Of a DNA stretch of 64,000 bases, positions 59,946-64,000 are shown piece by piece; the stretch's first letter is position 1, and each line of letters opens with the position of its first letter. This DNA comes from Flavobacterium sp. KJJ. GTDB taxonomy: Bacteria; Bacteroidota; Bacteroidia; Flavobacteriales; Flavobacteriaceae. Under the pieces are notes generated by a model. It made no database searches. It was not told where the DNA came from and saw nothing but the letters and a program-made list of their open reading frames with translations. The stretch covers positions 186,001-250,000 of the forward strand of contig NZ_JARP01000004.1 in NCBI RefSeq assembly GCF_000708595.2, given 5' to 3'. The position numbers were made by a program, and so were the translations under genes.

Positions 59946-60692
59946 TCATTTCTCGCTTGCCATTGAATTTAATATCTCCGCAATATGAATCGTTTTAATG
60001 CTGCTTTTCTGTCTTTTTAGAATTCCTTCCAAATGCATTAAGCACGACATATCGCCGCCGGTTATATAATCAACATGGTGATTTTCATGATCTTTAATTC
60101 GGTCTTGACCCATTTTAACAGAAATTGCTTCTTCAGTTACACAAAAAGTGCCGCCAAAGCCACAGCATTCGTCTTTTCTAGATAGAGAAACCAAATTCAA
60201 ACCTTTTATGTTATGCAATAATTGTTCAGGTTTAGAGAAAAATGGCGCGTTTAATTCGGTCATCTGCGAAAGCTTTAATCCGCGTTGACCGTGACAGCTG
60301 ACATGCATTCCTACATTGTACGGAAAGCTTGCGTCGATATGATCTATTTTGAGAATATCCGTTATAAATTCAGTTAATTCGAATACTCGTTTTCGCATTT
60401 CAGCCGCAACAACTTCCATTTTTTCGTCGTGTAAATGTTCTTTAACATGCAAAACACAACTTCCTGACGGACAAACAATATAATCAAATCCAGCAAAATT
60501 AGAAATGAAATTCGCATCACAGCCTTTCGTTAAATGCTGATAACCGCTGTTTGCCATAGGCTGGCCACAACAAGTCTGTCCCATCGGAAAGTGAACATCG
60601 CAGCCTAATTTCTGTAAAAGTTCATAGGTTGCAATTCCAACTTTTGGATAAAATTGATCAACATAACATGGTATAAAAAGTCCGATTTTCAT
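59946..60692 (-). CDS. lutA: LutA-like Fe-S protein (CCG domains)
   Basis: A 248-residue cytoplasmic protein with two CCG cysteine motifs, T-C-C-G-Q-P-M-A-N-S-G and E-C-C-G-F-G-G-T-F, plus the paired C-P-S-G-S-C and H-V-S-C-H-G segments. LutA-type proteins bind unusual Fe-S clusters and work with LutB and LutC in lactate oxidation. It is separated from lutB by the GH28 gene, an unusual order. Confidence 0.92.
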   Translation of the reverse strand: MKIGLFIPCYVDQFYPKVGIATYELLQKLGCDVHFPMGQTCCGQPMANSGYQHLTKGCDANFISNFAGFDYIVCPSGSCVLHVKEHLHDEKMEVVAAEMRKRVFELTEFITDILKIDHIDASFPYNVGMHVSCHGQRGLKLSQMTELNAPFFSKPEQLLHNIKGLNLVSLSRKDECCGFGGTFCVTEEAISVKMGQDRIKDHENHHVDYITGGDMSCLMHLEGILKRQKSSIKTIHIAEILNSMASEK

Positions 60693-60713
60693 GACAAGGT
60701 AATTATTTTAATT

Positions 60714-60748
60714 TTTTCACGCAGATCTTGCAGATTGAGCAGATTTTA
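60714..60748. repeat. CACGCAGATCTTGCAGATT spacer repeat
   Basis: TTTTTCACGCAGATCTTGCA and the following GATTGAGCAGATTTT match the motif in the GH2 spacer at 33379. Only one arm is present, in the 85-bp gap between lutA and the FGGY kinase. Confidence 0.65.
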
Positions 60749-60777
60749 ATTTTTAAATCGTAATTTTTAATTGTTAA

Positions 60778-62139
60778 TTAATGCTTATAAAATTTCAAAT
60801 CAATTAAATCATTCTGGATTGGTTTTGGATTCCAGTTTTGATGAATGGCCAACGCCGCACCTAATGCACTCGCCTGTGCCATTGACGCTGCGTAAACTTC
60901 AACATCTGGAAAAGCCTCTGCAAGCAAATTCATAAAAATTGAATTTTTACTGAAACCGCCATCTACAAAAATTTTCTTTACAGGGCTATTATGAATCACT
61001 AAATTAGTCGAAAAAACCTGTTGTTCAACGAGATCAAGCATCAATTGATGATAAGCGATATCGTAACTTTTAAAAGACGATAAATCTCTTTTTTGAAAAG
61101 GACATTCCTTCAAAATATCAAAATCATATTTCTTTGGATACACAATCTGGTAATTGAGCGCTCTTAAATTCGAAACTATTTTTTTATCAAAATAAATGTC
61201 TTTAAAAGTATCAAACGGAACATCAAAATGTGTTGCCAATCTTTTCGCTTGAATTTCGTGTTCATTGCCAGAAAACAGTCGCGCCGCTTTTACGGGCTTT
61301 TCTGTATACTGCATATAACACAAGCAATCTTGCTGTAACTCTTCAAAAGTCAAAGGTTTTGTATTAAAAGGATTCAAGGAAATACTCCAAGTTCCTGTCG
61401 ACAATAAAACAAAAGGTTCTGTAAAATTGATTGTATATGGAATAATAGCCGAAGAACTGTCGTGAAGCCCTACTCCAACTGCTAATCCGTCTTCTTTTTT
61501 AATGATATCTTTCCCGTAATGAAGCGGCGGAATCTTATCTGAAATGCCTTCATTTTTAAGCCATTTATGATATTTCATCTTTTTGAAATTCCAAAGATTA
61601 GTATGGCATCCAATGCTTGTAATATCGGCGTATGCTTCATTCGTTAAAAGAAAACTCAAATATTGCGGCAAATGCAGGCAATATTTTACTTTTTCAAATA
61701 ATTCGGGTTTTTCTTCTTTCAGTCTGTAAATCTGCATTCCAGAATTCAAACTTCCTAAAACAGGAGAAGCCGTTTTTACAGCAAAAACTTCTTCGCCTTT
61801 ATATTTATTATAAAAACCAGTTTTTAAATCTGCCGGATAATCTTTTAAATAATTATAAAGCGGTGTCAATACTTTTCCGTGCCCGTCTATATAAACAAAA
61901 CTAGCGCCATAAGTACTGAAATTTATTGCTTTAAGAACATAATCTGTCCTTTCTTTAATTTCCGAAAGTCGATCTAATATCCAATTTTTGAGCACTTCAA
62001 TATCCTCGCAGGCAAAACCATCTTCATCAACAGTTTCATCTAGATTTACTGATTTTTCCCAAACAATTTTATAATTCTCATCGAATAAAAATACCTTTTT
62101 GTTTGTTTTACCAATATCAAAAATTGCTACTACATTCAT
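60778..62139 (-). CDS. rhaB: FGGY-family kinase, probable rhamnulokinase
   Basis: A 453-residue FGGY kinase. The N-terminal phosphate loop is F-D-I-G-K-T-N-K-K, G-V-G-L-H-D-S-S-S-A carries the catalytic Asp, L-L-S-T-G-T-W is the ATP-site loop, and F-V-D-G-G-F-S-K-N appears late. It would phosphorylate L-rhamnulose at C1. The assignment relies on the neighbouring isomerase and aldolase; L-fuculose kinase activity is the alternative. Confidence 0.85.
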   Translation of the reverse strand: MNVVAIFDIGKTNKKVFLFDENYKIVWEKSVNLDETVDEDGFACEDIEVLKNWILDRLSEIKERTDYVLKAINFSTYGASFVYIDGHGKVLTPLYNYLKDYPADLKTGFYNKYKGEEVFAVKTASPVLGSLNSGMQIYRLKEEKPELFEKVKYCLHLPQYLSFLLTNEAYADITSIGCHTNLWNFKKMKYHKWLKNEGISDKIPPLHYGKDIIKKEDGLAVGVGLHDSSSAIIPYTINFTEPFVLLSTGTWSISLNPFNTKPLTFEELQQDCLCYMQYTEKPVKAARLFSGNEHEIQAKRLATHFDVPFDTFKDIYFDKKIVSNLRALNYQIVYPKKYDFDILKECPFQKRDLSSFKSYDIAYHQLMLDLVEQQVFSTNLVIHNSPVKKIFVDGGFSKNSIFMNLLAEAFPDVEVYAASMAQASALGAALAIHQNWNPKPIQNDLIDLKFYKH

Positions 62140-62191
62140 TTAATTAATTGTGAATTGTGAGTTGTGAGTTGTGAATTTTGAATGCGGATTA

Positions 62192-62272
62192 TTATGAATT
62201 GAGAATTATGAGTTACAAATTTATTATGGCTAACACCAACATAATTCATAACTCATAATTCTCAATTCATAA
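62192..62272. repeat. 24-bp perfect inverted repeat upstream of the kinase
   Basis: The arms 62192-62215 and 62249-62272 are exact reverse complements (TTATGAATTGAGAATTATGA and onward), with a 33-nt loop. TGTGAATTGTGAGTTGTGAG lies just to the left. It could form a strong hairpin in the mRNA between the isomerase and kinase genes. Confidence 0.85.
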
Positions 62273-62286
62273 TTTACAATTAATAA

Positions 62287-63561
62287 TTATAATCCTGTCG
62301 CCATTGTTTTTAATCCTCTTTCGCCAATTAAATTATTTCTAACCGCAAGAGAACGATATAATTCAACCGGATTTAAAGCTGCTCCAGAACGCAAACGAGC
62401 TTCAGCAACTAGTGCGCGAACGTCTGTACGAAAAGCATTTTGAAGAATTTCCTGTGCTTTAACAACATCATTTTCTTGCTGTGCAATTTCTAACGCTTTT
62501 CTGTCTACAGAAAGTGCCTGAGCATAGGCAATCATAATTGCTTCAACAGATTGAAGTAAATCTTCTAAAGGATCTTTTATATTGTGAGATGCATCGATCA
62601 TCCAGCCTAAATCTTTGGCGTGATTCATTCCTCTTGCATCCATTCCTTCAACTAACTCATTAAATATCAAAAATAATTGATAGGGTTTTAAAGCTCCAGC
62701 AGTTAAATCATCGTCTCCGTATTTTGAATCGTTAAAGTGAAAACCGCCTAATTTTCCGTCCATTAATAATAATGAAACGATTTGCTCAATATTAGCATTT
62801 GGCAAATGATGTCCTAAATCGACTAAAGTCTGTGCTTTATCTCCTAATTTTTGAACATACGAATAAGATTGTCCCCAATCTGCAACAGTTGTAGAATAAA
62901 AGTTAGGTTCAGCACATTTGTATTCTAAAAATAATTTCCAGTTTGAAGGCAAAGCATCATAGATTTCCTCAAGACTTTCTAAAGTATTTTGATATGCTTT
63001 ACGGAAGTTTAACTGTCCTGGAAAAGAAGATCCATCAGCTAGCCATACGGTTAATGATTCAGATCCCAACTCAATTCCGTGCTGAATAACTTCAATATTA
63101 TGAGCGATCGCTTCTTTACGAACCGCTTTATTTACATTTTGAAGTGAACCAAATTTATACGAATTTGTCTGAGAAGCCTGATCCTGAAAAGTGTTCGAAT
63201 TCATGGCGTCAAACTTTAATCCGTGTTGTGCAGCAAGGTTTTTGATTGCTTTATAATCTGTAGGAATATCCCAAGGAATATGAAGCGAAATAGCGCCAGA
63301 AGCATTGTTTAACGCATGAAGCAAACCAACATCTTCGATTTTTTCTTCTAATGAGCGCGGTTCTCCGCCTCCCGGAAAACGTCCGAATCTTGTTCCTCCA
63401 GTTCCTAAAGCCCAAGACGGAATTGCAATTTGAAAATCAATTAATTTTTGAATTATTGATTCTGTATTTGCTATTTCTGATGCTGTGAAAACTAATTTAT
63501 TTTGATGTTTTTTTAGCAAATCATCATTATGAGATGCTATAGTGGTTGATTGGATTAGCAT
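62287..63561 (-). CDS. rhaI: L-rhamnose isomerase, RhaI type
   Basis: The start is set at ATG 63561 (M-L-I-Q-S-T-T-I-A-S), nine codons inside the longest frame, giving about 424 residues. I-P-S-W-A-L-G-T-G-G-T-R-F-G-R-F-P-G and G-E-P-R are nearly identical to the Pseudomonas stutzeri-type L-rhamnose isomerase. L-H-I-P-W-D, L-V-D-L-G-H-H and G-F-H-F-N-D-S-K-Y-G-D-D supply the metal-binding residues. It converts L-rhamnose to L-rhamnulose. Confidence 0.92.
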   Translation of the reverse strand: MLIQSTTIASHNDDLLKKHQNKLVFTASEIANTESIIQKLIDFQIAIPSWALGTGGTRFGRFPGGGEPRSLEEKIEDVGLLHALNNASGAISLHIPWDIPTDYKAIKNLAAQHGLKFDAMNSNTFQDQASQTNSYKFGSLQNVNKAVRKEAIAHNIEVIQHGIELGSESLTVWLADGSSFPGQLNFRKAYQNTLESLEEIYDALPSNWKLFLEYKCAEPNFYSTTVADWGQSYSYVQKLGDKAQTLVDLGHHLPNANIEQIVSLLLMDGKLGGFHFNDSKYGDDDLTAGALKPYQLFLIFNELVEGMDARGMNHAKDLGWMIDASHNIKDPLEDLLQSVEAIMIAYAQALSVDRKALEIAQQENDVVKAQEILQNAFRTDVRALVAEARLRSGAALNPVELYRSLAVRNNLIGERGLKTMATGL

Positions 63562-63756
63562 AGTAGTAAATTTTAATAGAGCATACAATGTATAACATTC
63601 TATAATTGTGCCCGTGTTTTATTTTATTATTTATTCTATTTTTTGCTTAAGAGCAGTTTCTATATTTTAAAAAATCTAACGTTCGAACACTTATCGAACG
63701 TTAGATATTACAAAAAACCACTTTTGCTTAAACAAACTTAAAAAAACTAAACAATT

Positions 63757-64000
63757 TTATCTATAAAAGCCCATTGATACACCGCCGTCTACGTTTAAGG
63801 CATTTCCTGTTGATTTACCAAGTAAACCTCCAACGAAAGCAAAACAAGCGTTTGCGATATCATCTGGCAATATAATTTCATTTAATAACGTACGTTTTGC
63901 ATAGTAAGCCGGCAATTCAGCAACAGTAACGCCGTATGCTTTTGCGCGCCCTTCTGCCCATCCTCCAGACCAAATATTAGAGTCTGAGATTACTGCATCA
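63757..64000 (-). CDS. Bifunctional rhamnulose-1-phosphate aldolase / SDR, C-terminal end
   Basis: Only the last 80 codons are inside the window. They read S-D-S-N-I-W-S-G-G-W-A-E-G-R, Y-Y-A-K-R-T-L-L, then G-N-A-L-N-V-D-G-G-V-S-M-G-F-Y-R. This is the closing SDR part of the fused class II aldolase/short-chain dehydrogenase that splits rhamnulose-1-phosphate and oxidises L-lactaldehyde to L-lactate. The aldolase half is beyond the edge, so fusion is assumed from the family. Confidence 0.8.
   Translation of the reverse strand, partial: DAVISDSNIWSGGWAEGRAKAYGVTVAELPAYYAKRTLLNEIILPDDIANACFAFVGGLLGKSTGNALNVDGGVSMGFYR

Overview
The window looks like a chromosome segment of a Flavobacterium-like Bacteroidota bacterium. 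Reasons: AT-rich DNA, SusC/SusD pairs, hybrid two-component regulators with periplasmic propellers, C-terminal type IX secretion (T9SS) sorting domains (Y-P-x-P ... K-G-I-Y), TAnnTTTG promoter elements, and intergenic palindromes of kinds common in flavobacteria. Most of it is a run of polysaccharide-degradation loci, with one molybdoenzyme cluster and one rearranged polymorphic-toxin region between them.

Region 1 (1-11270, minus strand): a secreted beta-glucan/chitin set. It holds a GH18 chitinase (cut by the window edge), a GH64 beta-1,3-glucanase with lectin modules, a large GH16 laminarinase-like protein, and a propeller/Y_Y_Y/LuxR-HTH regulator. Chitin plus beta-1,3-glucan suggests fungal cell walls. 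Region 2 (11679-14213): a HAD phosphatase, a Nudix hydrolase and a DUF4861 protein. Region 3 (14433-35980): a uronate utilisation locus. A LacI-type regulator faces the operon yhcH - KDPG aldolase - SDR (fructuronate/mannonate oxidoreductase) - uxuA. A beta-helix protein, a hybrid sensor (HTCS), SusC, SusD, GH88, two GH2 enzymes carrying the N-x-K uronate motif, and a DUF2911 protein follow. Together they describe cutting of a glucuronate-containing glycan outside the cell or in the periplasm and conversion of the uronate towards KDPG. Region 4 (36520-43516): PaoABC-like periplasmic molybdenum aldehyde oxidoreductase with cysteine desulfurase, MocA-like and XdhC-like maturation genes. Region 5 (43727-48016): a DUF1508 protein, a GH43 remnant, an intact GH2 and a frameshifted GH30 remnant, probably a decaying glycan locus.

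Region 6 (48017-56233) is the most unusual part. A dispersed element of about 316 bp with imperfect terminal inverted repeats is present in four near-complete copies (one of them slightly trimmed), one half copy and two end fragments. Between copies, all in one orientation, lie a truncated RHS/YD-repeat protein with a C-terminal toxin candidate, several C-terminal tails that look like orphan toxin ends, and a small gene directly behind each tail that looks like an immunity gene. Two truncated zinc-ribbon transposase-like fragments and a zeta-toxin-like fragment are mixed in. One copy also truncates the GH30 gene, so the element is not confined to toxin genes. It looks like a toxin-tip/immunity graveyard or exchange array organised by a repeat I cannot name.

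Region 7 (56410-64000, minus strand): an L-rhamnose to L-lactate to pyruvate operon. It reads aldolase/dehydrogenase (partial) - RhaI-type isomerase - FGGY kinase - lutA - GH28 - lutB - lutC, consistent with use of rhamnogalacturonan-type pectin. No rRNA, tRNA or CRISPR array was recognised. All calls come from reading the sequence; no database search was run.
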